Position numbers and translations under genes: made by a program
In this document: positions 1 to 7,347 of the stretch, one piece after another
Position numbering within the stretch: the stretch's first letter is position 1
How the letters are laid out: every line of letters starts with the position of its first letter
NCBI GenBank assembly: GCA_022826925.1
Contig: JAJDTX010000064.1
Location: 1 to 32,612, forward strand
Origin: Bryobacterales bacterium
GTDB lineage: Bacteria; Acidobacteriota; Terriglobia; Bryobacterales; UBA6623
Direction of reading: 5' to 3'
DNA length: 32,612 bases
Notes under the pieces: model-generated
What the model was told of the DNA's origin: nothing
The model's input: the letters and a program-made list of their open reading frames with translations, nothing else
Databases searched by the model: none

Positions 1-201
1 GCCAGACCTGCAAGATCCTGCTCTGAATCCGGCCCCAATTTCATTAGCGCGCACTTTGTAGTGCAAGTCGCGCTTTCTGGAGCGGTCTAACTCCCTGTTA
101 ATCAATCACATCCTAAAATCCAATGTTAAACATGGGCTAGGATTCTACATCCCAGAAACTGCGAGCAGGCCCGCCGCGAGAGCACTAGCGGCCGTTGAAA
201 G

Positions 202-218
202 GGCGCTCTTGCGGCGCC
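202..218 (-). terminator. weak terminator-like hairpin downstream of the PIG-L gene
   Basis: A 5-bp inverted repeat (GGCGC at 202-206, GCGCC at 214-218) lies 17 bases past the stop codon of the PIG-L gene. Read on the minus strand it is followed by CTTTC, only a short pyrimidine run. Position suggests termination, but the poor U-tract makes it weak. The rest of positions 1-234 holds no gene that I can support. Confidence 0.2.
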
Positions 219-234
219 AGGCCGCCGCCACCGC

Positions 235-2727
235 TCAACGCGCGGCACCGGCGCTAATCAGGTTGGCGAAGATCCGAAAAGCACCGGGAACGCCCGCCGG
301 CAGCTGCCGGAACCACGAATAGGCGGTGAACACGTATGCGCCCTTGCCGTGGCGAGCGTAGAGCATGCCCCCTGCCAAGGGACTCTCGCCCTCGTCGTTA
401 CAGGCCAAGACCGCGTCATAGCGCTCATCCCAGTCCGACATGAAGTACAGGCCGCGTTCCTGCACCCAGCCCTCGAAGTCATCCGCGGTGATGCGATTCG
501 GGAAGCTGAGCAAGGAGTGGTCCGCTCCCGCTGGGAAGCTTACCTTGGCGAGTTCGTCGGTCACGCGCAGCCTTGACGCCGTCATCGGATACGGCCCCAG
601 CGTGGACGGCGGCGCCCCCGGCCCGCCCCTCCGGAACGACGCGGTGTTGTACTGCACCACCAGTGTGCCGCCATTCTCCACGTATTCCAACACCCGCTCG
701 CGGGCCGCTATGAGGTCGGGCCTCGTATTGAGAGCCCGGACACCGGTGACCACGGCATCGAAACGGCCCAGATCGCCAGCTGCCAGATCCTCTGCGGACA
801 GGAGCGTGACGTCCGCGCCGAGTCCTCGCAATGCCTCCGGTATCTTGTCGCCCGCTCCCATCACGTACCCGATCTCCCGCGCGAGCAGCTCGACGTCAAG
901 CCGTTCCACGCGCATGGCGGCCCGCGGGAACACAGGCGTTGCGGGAATGTGGCCGTACTCGATCGTGCGCATGCCCGACCGGATCTGCCGGCCGCCAACC
1001 GTCACCGTGGCGGTCAGCTCGCCGCCGGATGCGCGGCTGGGGGGCGTCAGCTTGAAGTTAGCCGTCACTTCCTGACCTCGGCGTTCGAAGCGGACTTCCT
1101 TCTGCGCCGGGGAAACTGTCCAGCCCCGCGGCGCGGTCAGTGCCACCGCGGCACTCGCAGGACCCCCGGTCGAGGCTAGGCGCACCGCAACCTCGGTTGC
1201 TTCAGAATCCGTGAAGATGCGGTTCTCGCGGGCGAATGCGACGGTCAGGGGCGGCACGACGGCCAGTGGCCGCGTGCGCTCTCCCAGCGAGGGGTCGACC
1301 CAGCGATACACGACCGGCTTTTCGATCTCGACCTCGATGCCAGCCGGCGTCTCGAAAGAAAAGACCGCCCGAAGCACCGTCCTCGGTCCGGGCGAATCCT
1401 CCAGCTCCGCGCACTGCGCGTCACCCTCCGGGCGCTCGCCTAGCCAGTACGGCTGCGAGTAGCAGGCGTGGTCCGGGATCTCCACTGTCACGGACTTGCG
1501 GGCAATCCGGTTAGGCTCCAAGGCTCCCGCGCTGCCGAGGTCGGCCGCCACCACGCCCTCCAGCCTCGTGGCCGTCCACGCCCAAGCGGCCGGAGCGCGC
1601 CACAGGACACTGCCGGTAACCTCGATGTCGCCCCCGGCCACGGCATCCCAGCGATCCGCGGCGGCATCGACCCAAACGCCGGAGGCCAATTCGATGGCCC
1701 GCACGAGTTCGCCTCGCTTGTACTCGACATCTGGGCCGCTCAGCGGCTTGAGCTCCCTGTAGGCGTCCAACAGGTGAGCAAGCGTCTCGCCCGGCCCGTC
1801 GGGTCGGTAGTTGTCCCGGGCCAAGGCCAAGCTCTCGGCAACCTTGGCCGCGCCTTCGACACGTCCCCAAGTGGTGTCAATGCCGTCGAACACGTCTCCG
1901 GATGCCCCGCTCCCCGCCACGTACTCGAAAAAGGCGGGCACGCTTCCCTTGCGCTGGGATGCACCCATTGCCTGGCTTCTGTGCATGCTGCGGCTCTCGC
2001 CCGCGATCTCGGCGTAGGACCTGCCCAGCACCGGGTCGTACTCACCCAGATCCACCCGCAAGCGACCCGGTTGCTGCGAGGCCTGCTGCTCCATGCGGCG
2101 ACTAAACGTTGGAACGTTGAAGTAGTAGCGCTCGGTTCGCCACGGCGGCAGGCCAAGCTCTGGAAAGCGCCGCGGGTCCGCGGCGGCTTCGAAAGCGACC
2201 GGCCCCGTCCAGCCCACCGCGGTGTGGTGGCCGTGGCCGCCGCTCCCCGGATGCGGCGGGAACCGCGCCACGATCACATCGGGCCGGATCGTCCGAATGG
2301 AGCGCACCATGTCGCGCAAGAGGGTCTCCTCGCCCCATATGCTCAGTGCCTCTTCGGGAGTCTTGGTGTAGCCGAAGTCCACGACCGTGGCGAAGTCTTG
2401 CTCTCCACCATCGATGCGGCGCGCCTCCAGCAACTCGTGGGTGCGGATGACGCCCATGAGATGGCCCTGCTCGGTGCCGATGCGGTTCTGGCCCCCTTCC
2501 CCGCGAGTCGCCGAGAAGTAGACCGTCCTAAGGTGCCGCCCGCGGGCGAAGTAAGCCATCACGGCGGTGTTCTCATCGTCGGGGTGCGCCCCGAGCATCA
2601 GCACGGTGCCGACCGTGTTGAGACGGTCGAGGAGCTCGTGCAGTTCGGCGGAGCCGCTCAAGGGCGTGGTCTGCGCCTTCAGCAGGCCGGCAAAGAGCAG
2701 GACGCAGACAGGCAAGCAACGAACCAT
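235..2727 (-). CDS. secreted PIG-L (LmbE-like) family deacetylase with C-terminal GATase1-like domain
   Basis: An 830-residue protein starting with a Sec-type signal peptide (hydrophobic residues about 5-17, then KAQ). The catalytic domain (about 40-230) has the AHPDDE zinc motif at 47-52 and a second metal-site motif GHGHHTAVG at 164-172, the hallmarks of zinc-dependent N-acetyl-sugar deacetylases. About 505-590 resembles an NPCBM-associated (NEW3) beta-sandwich. About 600-830 looks like a class I glutamine-amidotransferase/ThuA-like fold, including a VENGGTLVVQYNT stretch. PIG-L enzymes of this long exported type are annotated as GlcNAc deacetylases, but the true substrate is unknown; bacterial relatives act on cell-wall or sugar conjugates. 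It stands alone on the minus strand, divergent from the DUF309 gene with about 50 bases between. Family call is firm, substrate is not. Confidence 0.9.
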   Translation of the reverse strand: MVRCLPVCVLLFAGLLKAQTTPLSGSAELHELLDRLNTVGTVLMLGAHPDDENTAVMAYFARGRHLRTVYFSATRGEGGQNRIGTEQGHLMGVIRTHELLEARRIDGGEQDFATVVDFGYTKTPEEALSIWGEETLLRDMVRSIRTIRPDVIVARFPPHPGSGGHGHHTAVGWTGPVAFEAAADPRRFPELGLPPWRTERYYFNVPTFSRRMEQQASQQPGRLRVDLGEYDPVLGRSYAEIAGESRSMHRSQAMGASQRKGSVPAFFEYVAGSGASGDVFDGIDTTWGRVEGAAKVAESLALARDNYRPDGPGETLAHLLDAYRELKPLSGPDVEYKRGELVRAIELASGVWVDAAADRWDAVAGGDIEVTGSVLWRAPAAWAWTATRLEGVVAADLGSAGALEPNRIARKSVTVEIPDHACYSQPYWLGERPEGDAQCAELEDSPGPRTVLRAVFSFETPAGIEVEIEKPVVYRWVDPSLGERTRPLAVVPPLTVAFARENRIFTDSEATEVAVRLASTGGPASAAVALTAPRGWTVSPAQKEVRFERRGQEVTANFKLTPPSRASGGELTATVTVGGRQIRSGMRTIEYGHIPATPVFPRAAMRVERLDVELLAREIGYVMGAGDKIPEALRGLGADVTLLSAEDLAAGDLGRFDAVVTGVRALNTRPDLIAARERVLEYVENGGTLVVQYNTASFRRGGPGAPPSTLGPYPMTASRLRVTDELAKVSFPAGADHSLLSFPNRITADDFEGWVQERGLYFMSDWDERYDAVLACNDEGESPLAGGMLYARHGKGAYVFTAYSWFRQLPAGVPGAFRIFANLISAGAAR

Positions 2728-2778
2728 GATTGATTTTGAGTGTAGCGCCTAGCGCTGGCTATTCTGGAGGGCCGGAGA

Positions 2779-3183
2779 ATGGCGGACAGTAACGCGCAAG
2801 CTCTGTTCCAACGGGGCATCGACCTGTTCAACAGCGAGGAATTCTTCGAATGCCACGAAGTGTTCGAGGAGTTGTGGACGTACTCTCAGCAGCCCGATCG
2901 TTGGTTCCTGCAGGCACTGATCCACTTCGCGGTGGGCTTCTACCACGCCGGGCGGAGCAACCCTAACGGGGCGATACGCCAGTTGCGCAAGGGCGTGCGC
3001 AAGATCCAAGGCTATTTGCCGGAGTGGGATGGAGTGGAGACCGGCAAGATCGCCCAAGCAGTCGAGCAGCGGCTTCGAGAGATCGAGGCCGGCGGCACCG
3101 TTTCCAGCTACCCGCGGATCGTCCTGTCCTCGGCGTGGCCCGGTTTGCGCTCGCCGTTGCGGAAGTGCCAAGGTAACGAGTGA
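2779..3183 (+). CDS. DUF309 domain protein
   Basis: A 134-residue cytoplasmic protein, all helical in appearance, with no signal peptide. Residues about 9-90 carry the DUF309 signature: a helix with FNSEEFFECHEVFEELW, then WFLQALIHFAVGFYH, then a helix with a regular Leu/Arg pattern. Conserved Glu and His (ECHEVFE, IHFAVGFYH) could bind a metal, but no activity is established for the family. The ATG is preceded by GGAG-rich sequence (2766-2775). Its TGA stop overlaps by one base the ATG of the next gene (TGATG at 3181-3185), so the two are probably co-translated. Function unknown. Confidence 0.85.
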   Translation: MADSNAQALFQRGIDLFNSEEFFECHEVFEELWTYSQQPDRWFLQALIHFAVGFYHAGRSNPNGAIRQLRKGVRKIQGYLPEWDGVETGKIAQAVEQRLREIEAGGTVSSYPRIVLSSAWPGLRSPLRKCQGNE

Positions 3184-3974
3184 TGCACTCTTCCGCAGAA
3201 TTTCTCCAAGGACTGTTCGGTCTCGATTCGCAGGTTGCGATCGTCATCGGCGGCACCGGCGTGCTGGGCGGAGCGCTATGCGACGGCCTCGCCGGGGCGG
3301 GCGCCCACGTGATCGTGGCGGGACGCTCGCAGGAGCGCGGCGAGGCGCGGGCGGCGGCGATCCGAGACGCCGGCGGATCGGCTAATTTCGCCGCGGTTGA
3401 CGTGACGTCGCGCCAGTCGTTCGAGCAGTTGCGCGACGGCGCGCAGTCCAGGCACGGACACGTCGACATCTTGGTGAACTGCGCGGGCGTCAATTCCGCT
3501 GTCCCCTACGAGGAGATCAGCGACGACGACTGGCAGACGGTGCTTGATACCAACTTGAAGGCCACCCATCTGGGTTGCCAGATATTCGCGCCGGTGATGG
3601 CTGCCCAGCAGGACGGGGGCTCGATCCTGAACATCGGCAGCGTCACCGCACACCTGCCGCTGTCCCGGGTCTTCGCCTATTCGGCTTCCAAGGCCGCAGT
3701 CAATAACCTGACCAAGAACGTGGCCCGCGAGTACGCTCAACGAGGGGTGCGGGTGAACTCGCTCAACCCCGGCTTCTTCCCCGCCGAGCAGAACCGCAAG
3801 ATCCTCCAGCCGGAGCGCGTCCGGAAAATCATGGACCAAACGCCCATGGCGCGCTTCGGAGAGCCGCCCGAGCTGGTGGGCGCGGCGCTGTTACTGGTGG
3901 CGCGGAATGCTGGCAGCTTCGTAACCGGTGCCGAGGTCTTTGTTGACGGCGGTTTCACCGGGATGCGCTTCTAG
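3183..3974 (+). CDS. SDR family NAD(P)-dependent oxidoreductase
   Basis: A classical short-chain dehydrogenase of 263 residues. Visible motifs are the Rossmann glycine motif GGTGVLGG (23-30, a variant of TGxxxGxG), NCAG (99-102), the catalytic Ser153 in NIGSV, and YSASK with Tyr166 and Lys170. The C-terminus ends in the usual TGAEVFVDGGFTGMRF. The long N-terminal lead before the Rossmann fold and the overall pattern resemble D-mannonate/fructuronate-type or gluconate 5-dehydrogenase-type SDRs; I would not assign the substrate. Start: ATG at 3183 with AAGG nine bases upstream; a GTG at 3180 in the same frame is an alternative. It is translationally coupled to the DUF309 gene. Confidence 0.9.
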   Translation: MHSSAEFLQGLFGLDSQVAIVIGGTGVLGGALCDGLAGAGAHVIVAGRSQERGEARAAAIRDAGGSANFAAVDVTSRQSFEQLRDGAQSRHGHVDILVNCAGVNSAVPYEEISDDDWQTVLDTNLKATHLGCQIFAPVMAAQQDGGSILNIGSVTAHLPLSRVFAYSASKAAVNNLTKNVAREYAQRGVRVNSLNPGFFPAEQNRKILQPERVRKIMDQTPMARFGEPPELVGAALLLVARNAGSFVTGAEVFVDGGFTGMRF

Positions 3975-4004
3975 CCGCTCGTCTGTGCTGCCGGCGGCGC
4001 CACG

Positions 4005-5018
4005 TCAAGCCCGCTGCGCCGTGTCGGCGTCGAGTGCTCGGACGGCCCGGCCGACGCCGGAGTGGCTCTGGCGCTCTTCTCGCAGCCCTTGCAGGTAGTC
4101 TTCCACCTCGAAACCGGGCTCGCGACACTCGGCACCGAACGCAGCCAGCCAGCTTCCTGCCGACCTTTGGAGGCCGTGGCGCTCCCTGCGAATGAACGGG
4201 GACTTGGGCGGCCTGCTCGCAACATCGGTGATGACGTTCAGCAGGGCGTACCCGTTCTCGCCCAGATTGCTGGAATACTGCTCTGAAATCGACTTCAAGC
4301 TCTCGGCCAGCCGCTCCCACGGCTCCTCTTGGCGCTTCGCCAGTGGCTCGGGCTTGTTGATGCACAGGACAGCGAGCGTCGCTGGAACGAACAACTCGAG
4401 CGGAACCTCGCATTCCCGCAGGGGCGCGAGAAACGACTGGAACCTCTGCCTAAGCTGCCTGAAGCTGTCGTTCTTCACTTCGAACTTCACGCGCTCGGAG
4501 ATCTTGCGCGTGTTGTGGTCGAATCCGAAGTGGATGCTCGAATCCGGCACGATCAGGCCGTTCTCACAGATCCAGCGAATGAAGCCGATTTCGAATCTCA
4601 AGGCCCGGCTCCTGTTGTAGCTGTTGGTGACTCTGACGAACGGGCCGTAAGTGTCCGGTTTGCCAAAAGCCCCGCCCGCATCAAAGTCGATGGCGGATGC
4701 AGGATGCACCAAGTCGATCCGGCAGCTACCCAAGGTATTCGGGGCCTGAGCCTGGAGGACGCGCCACTCCCGTCCACCGGACTCGGGAAAGGCGGCTTGG
4801 CAACAGAGCTGGGCGTAGTGCAGTGCCTCGCGGTTCGTAACGACCTGATAGTTCTCGCTGACGACCGAGATCACTTGATCCGTGGCGCAGTTCACGATGG
4901 CGCGCTGGCCTGGGATTCGTTGCATCCCGTAGTCGGAACCTCGGCGGATCCCGGCATAGACGGGTACGCTGCGAACCGGAAACAAGAGGTGATCAGGGTG
5001 ATCCATTATCTGTTGCAT
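4005..5018 (-). CDS. DUF932 (phage/plasmid-like) protein
   Basis: A 337-residue protein without signal peptide. Residues 51-66 (ISVVSENYQVVTNREAL region) and 128-156 (VRVTNSYNRSRALRFEIGF then WICENGLIV) match the DUF932 pattern: a YxVVxNREA segment followed by a TNSxxxxxALR core and an R/C-rich N-G-L turn. DUF932 proteins are found mostly on plasmids, phages and integrative elements; their function is not established. The ATG at 5018 is fixed by a strong AAGGAG at 5026-5031 (minus strand), seven bases away. The gene sits in a stretch less GC-rich than its neighbours and diverges from the GIY-YIG-like operon, which supports acquired DNA. Confidence 0.8.
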   Translation of the reverse strand: MQQIMDHPDHLLFPVRSVPVYAGIRRGSDYGMQRIPGQRAIVNCATDQVISVVSENYQVVTNREALHYAQLCCQAAFPESGGREWRVLQAQAPNTLGSCRIDLVHPASAIDFDAGGAFGKPDTYGPFVRVTNSYNRSRALRFEIGFIRWICENGLIVPDSSIHFGFDHNTRKISERVKFEVKNDSFRQLRQRFQSFLAPLRECEVPLELFVPATLAVLCINKPEPLAKRQEEPWERLAESLKSISEQYSSNLGENGYALLNVITDVASRPPKSPFIRRERHGLQRSAGSWLAAFGAECREPGFEVEDYLQGLREERQSHSGVGRAVRALDADTAQRA

Positions 5019-5147
5019 GATCGGTCTCCTTCATGGGCTGGCTCGCCGTGCTGGAAGAGTGGCTTTGACCGCCCGCTTACCGCGGCTTGCGAGCCGTAGC
5101 TCAGCGCACATTGCGGACCGCGCCGAACCAGCATCCACGAGCCTCCC

Positions 5148-5177
5148 TTGATAACCAGAATATTACCACACTATAGG
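5148..5177 (+). promoter_or_regulatory. candidate sigma70-type promoter for the GIY-YIG-like operon
   Basis: TTGATA (5148-5153, five of six matches to the -35 consensus) is followed after 18 bases by TATAGG (5172-5177, four of six to the -10). The -10 lies inside the first ACTATAGG half-site of the palindrome cluster, so a protein bound there would block RNA polymerase. No experimental support is available. Confidence 0.35.
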
Positions 5178-5218
5178 CCTATTTATAGTCTAATTGAAGA
5201 ACTATAAATAGGTTCTTC
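5170..5218. repeat. overlapping, mutually exclusive inverted repeats (operator or RNA switch candidate)
   Basis: Three elements interlock. (1) ATAGGCCTAT at 5173-5182 is a perfect 10-bp palindrome. (2) CCTATTTATAGT at 5178-5189 and ACTATAAATAGG at 5201-5212 form perfect 12-bp arms around an 11-base spacer. (3) GAAGAAC at 5196-5202 and GTTCTTC at 5212-5218 form 7-bp arms that share bases with the right arm of (2), so both cannot pair at once. The hexamer ACTATA/TATAGT occurs three times (5170, 5184, 5201). There is no T-run, so it is not a simple terminator. It is either a multi-site operator for the divergent genes or an alternative-hairpin leader. Confidence 0.65.
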
Positions 5219-5504
5219 GCAAGGAGTCACTCAGCATTTGCAATCGAATAGCAGGCTTGCCGCCAGAATCAAGATCGGCCATTCGACAGCATTCTGGGGA
5301 GCGGCACGAGCAGGAGCCGACCAAGAAAGGGTCAGTCCTGACGCAGGTCCCGAACGGTCAGCGTGTCGGAGCGGCTGTCGGATTGGGATGGGAAATCGAG
5401 CAATCGCACGGTGCAGTTCGAGAACAGGTGCCCGCCTCGGACACCTACCATTCACCCCAAGGGTGATCGTTCATACTAGACCTCGCCCGCCTTGGACATT
5501 TGCC

Positions 5505-6215
5505 ATGTCGCGCATCTCCCACCTGCGACAGTTCTATTCCGCGCTTAGCGAGCTTGACAAGCGGCTCGGTGGCCCACGAAGGCTGTCCGAATGCTCCGCT
5601 AGCATGTCTTGGCCTCTGCGGGGTGTCTACTTCTTCATGGAGTGCGGTGAGGTTCGCGGCGACACTGGGGGTGGCCCGCGCGTGGCACGAGTTGGAACGC
5701 ATGCATTGAGAACAGGGTCGAAGAGCCGGTTGTGGGACCGCTTGGCGAACCACAGAGGTCCCGCGAGTACGCGTCGCGGTAACCACCGCGGGTCGATCTT
5801 TCGGCTCATCGTGGGAACGGCACTGATAGAGCGAGAGAGTGGCTTGGTTTGCCCATCTTGGGACGATGGCTCCGATTCCGCACCGCGCGAGATCCGGAAT
5901 CGTGAGCAGGAATTGGAAATCGCCGTTAGCAGGGTGATCGGCGACATGCCCTTCCTTTGGCTTCCCGTCGAGGACGAGCCCGGACCTAGCAGCCTTCGCG
6001 GATACATCGAGCAGAACGCGATCGCCCTGTTGAGCAACTATCAGCGAGCTGCTGTCGATCCACCATCTGAGTCCTGGCTTGGCCATCACTGCAGCAGGGA
6101 GCGGGTGCGGCTATCCGGACTGTGGAACTCACAGCATGTCGACGAAACGTACGACCCGACATTCGTTGAGACAATGGCTCACCTCGTCGATCGAGTGGAG
6201 AGCCGAGAATGCTAG
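5505..6215 (+). CDS. GIY-YIG-like putative nuclease domain protein
   Basis: A 236-residue protein from the ATG at 5505 (weak TTGGA about eight bases upstream). I recognise a GIY-YIG-type layout: GVYFF at 40-44 (GIY strand, Tyr42), ARVGTHAL at 61-68 in the place of the YIG strand, SRLWDRLANHRG at 74-85 (helix with the conserved Arg and a His), IFRLIVGTALI at 98-108, and YIEQNAIALLSNY at 168-179, where Glu169 would be the metal ligand and Asn178 a further conserved residue. The second tyrosine of GIY-YIG is replaced by Arg, so activity is uncertain. The fold call is pattern recognition only. Its stop overlaps the start of the next gene by seven bases (ATGCTAG), indicating one operon. No membrane segment is seen. 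Confidence 0.55.
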   Translation: MSRISHLRQFYSALSELDKRLGGPRRLSECSASMSWPLRGVYFFMECGEVRGDTGGGPRVARVGTHALRTGSKSRLWDRLANHRGPASTRRGNHRGSIFRLIVGTALIERESGLVCPSWDDGSDSAPREIRNREQELEIAVSRVIGDMPFLWLPVEDEPGPSSLRGYIEQNAIALLSNYQRAAVDPPSESWLGHHCSRERVRLSGLWNSQHVDETYDPTFVETMAHLVDRVESREC

Positions 6216-6886
6216 TGGTCATACAGTGTGCCGCGAGCAAACGCTCGGACGCCGGGCACCTCTGTCTAAACGATGGCAGGAGGGTGATGTTCGTCGCTAG
6301 CCCGTCTTGTGCGCCTTGGGGCGATGGCCACGTCTACGCGCACCCTGATGACGATTCTGACAGAGGAACGTCGTGGCGTGATGTTCTGCGTGAGTACAAC
6401 GAGCACCACAACCCAAGCCCGGACAACAACCCGGATGGCCTACTACCGGCATGGCAACTGTACTGCCCGCCCGTCTACAAGCTCTTGGCAGACCGTTTCG
6501 GGCAGGACCAGCTCTACATCCTCTCGGCGGGATGGGGGTTGATCCGCGCCGACTTCCTGACACCCAACTACGACATAACCTTCAGTTCGGCAGCAAATGT
6601 GGCGAGCTTCAAGCGTAGGTCACCCCGAGCGATATATCGCGACTTCTACTTGCCACCGTCTTTGACCGCCGAACCAATTGTCTTCTTCGGCGGCAAGAGC
6701 TACGTTCGCTTGTTCTGCAAGCTGACCGCGGCGGCAAAGAGCACCCGAATTGTCTACTATTCCGGGAGCAGTCCTTCTGCGCCTGGCTGCAAACTCCGGT
6801 CGTTCGGAAAGCCCTTCACGAACTGGCACTACAAGTGTGCTGCGGCATTTGTTGATGCAGCGTCTGACTCGCCCGAATCAGAGTGA
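6209..6886 (+). CDS. YaaA/DUF6884-like protein
   Basis: A 225-residue cytoplasmic protein. IQCAASKR (5-12) near the N-terminus, YILSAGWGLIRADFLTPNYDITF (103-125, cited in two parts: YILSAGWGLI and PNYDITF) and IVFFGGKSYVRLF (157-169) match the YaaA/DUF6884 scheme of C-S-xK, then LSxxxGLI..PYD, then a GxxY strand. YaaA limits oxidative DNA damage and binds DNA; DUF6884 members are mostly uncharacterised and often sit in accessory DNA. The ATG is preceded by GGAG at 6197-6200, eight bases away, and overlaps the upstream stop, so translation is coupled to the GIY-YIG-like gene. Together they look like a two-protein nucleic-acid-directed module. Confidence 0.65.
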   Translation: MLVVIQCAASKRSDAGHLCLNDGRRVMFVASPSCAPWGDGHVYAHPDDDSDRGTSWRDVLREYNEHHNPSPDNNPDGLLPAWQLYCPPVYKLLADRFGQDQLYILSAGWGLIRADFLTPNYDITFSSAANVASFKRRSPRAIYRDFYLPPSLTAEPIVFFGGKSYVRLFCKLTAAAKSTRIVYYSGSSPSAPGCKLRSFGKPFTNWHYKCAAAFVDAASDSPESE

Positions 6887-7347
6887 CGGCGGCGGGATCC
6901 ATCAGTCGTGGATTCAGCCTCACCAATTCATCGACGGTAGTTCAGTTCAAGCTAAAGCCAAGAGGTCTCTGCCGAAGCGTTCGCCTGCATTTTGCGGATT
7001 GCTATATCTTGGGCTTCGGCGTGTCTGAGATCACATGGGCAGCGTCGATACAAGCGTAGGAACAAGGCACCCATTCACACCGCGCGCAACGGGCGTGCTG
7101 TGCCGTGAGGACCGCGCCAGCGGATGGATGCGGGAGAGGCGGCTCCTATCGGCAGCAGCCTCATTGCGACGTTTCCCATCTCATGAGATCAAGGAACTCT
7201 CAGATAGCACCGAAAGCCTTCCCAAAGAGATCGAGTGGATTCAATCCCAGCGACAAGCGAACTTAGTGGTCATGGTCATCACTTAGACCACGCCAGCGCG
7301 CAGCCTCAAGGAGCCGAAGCCCTGCCCTGGATTCGGCAGCAGGGCGA
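6887..7347. other. intergenic region without a recognisable gene
   Basis: No supported coding region. It contains a 12-bp perfect palindrome ATCTCATGAGAT at 7178-7189 and a GTGGTC/GACCAC inverted repeat (7266-7271 and 7286-7291) about 60 bases past the stop of the minus-strand radical SAM gene. The latter might act as a weak terminator but has no T-run. A small open frame at 7035-7286 has no protein-like features. Confidence 0.4.

Larger units (their letters stand above)
5019..5504. other. 486-bp divergent control region of the accessory island
   Basis: No convincing gene is seen here. Positions about 5148-5218 are strikingly AT-rich and hold a candidate promoter and overlapping palindromes, listed separately. 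The in-frame extension of the downstream gene back to a TTG at 5238 follows an AAGGAG (5221-5226). Its translation is Arg/Ser/Gly-rich and unlike a folded domain, so I treat 5238-5504 as leader, although a longer protein cannot be excluded. Confidence 0.5.

Noticed and set aside
1468..2733. 421-codon plus-strand frame opposite the PIG-L gene
   Set aside because: It mirrors the PIG-L gene, whose motifs are clear; its translation has no domain pattern and is a GC-rich antisense shadow.
5238..5504. N-terminal extension of the GIY-YIG-like protein from TTG 5238
   Set aside because: An AAGGAG lies upstream, but the added residues are Arg/Ser/Gly-rich with no fold pattern; ATG 5505 begins the recognisable protein. 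Kept as an alternative, not as the call.
7035..7286. 83-codon frame after the YaaA-like gene
   Set aside because: No ribosome site, no motif and irregular composition.
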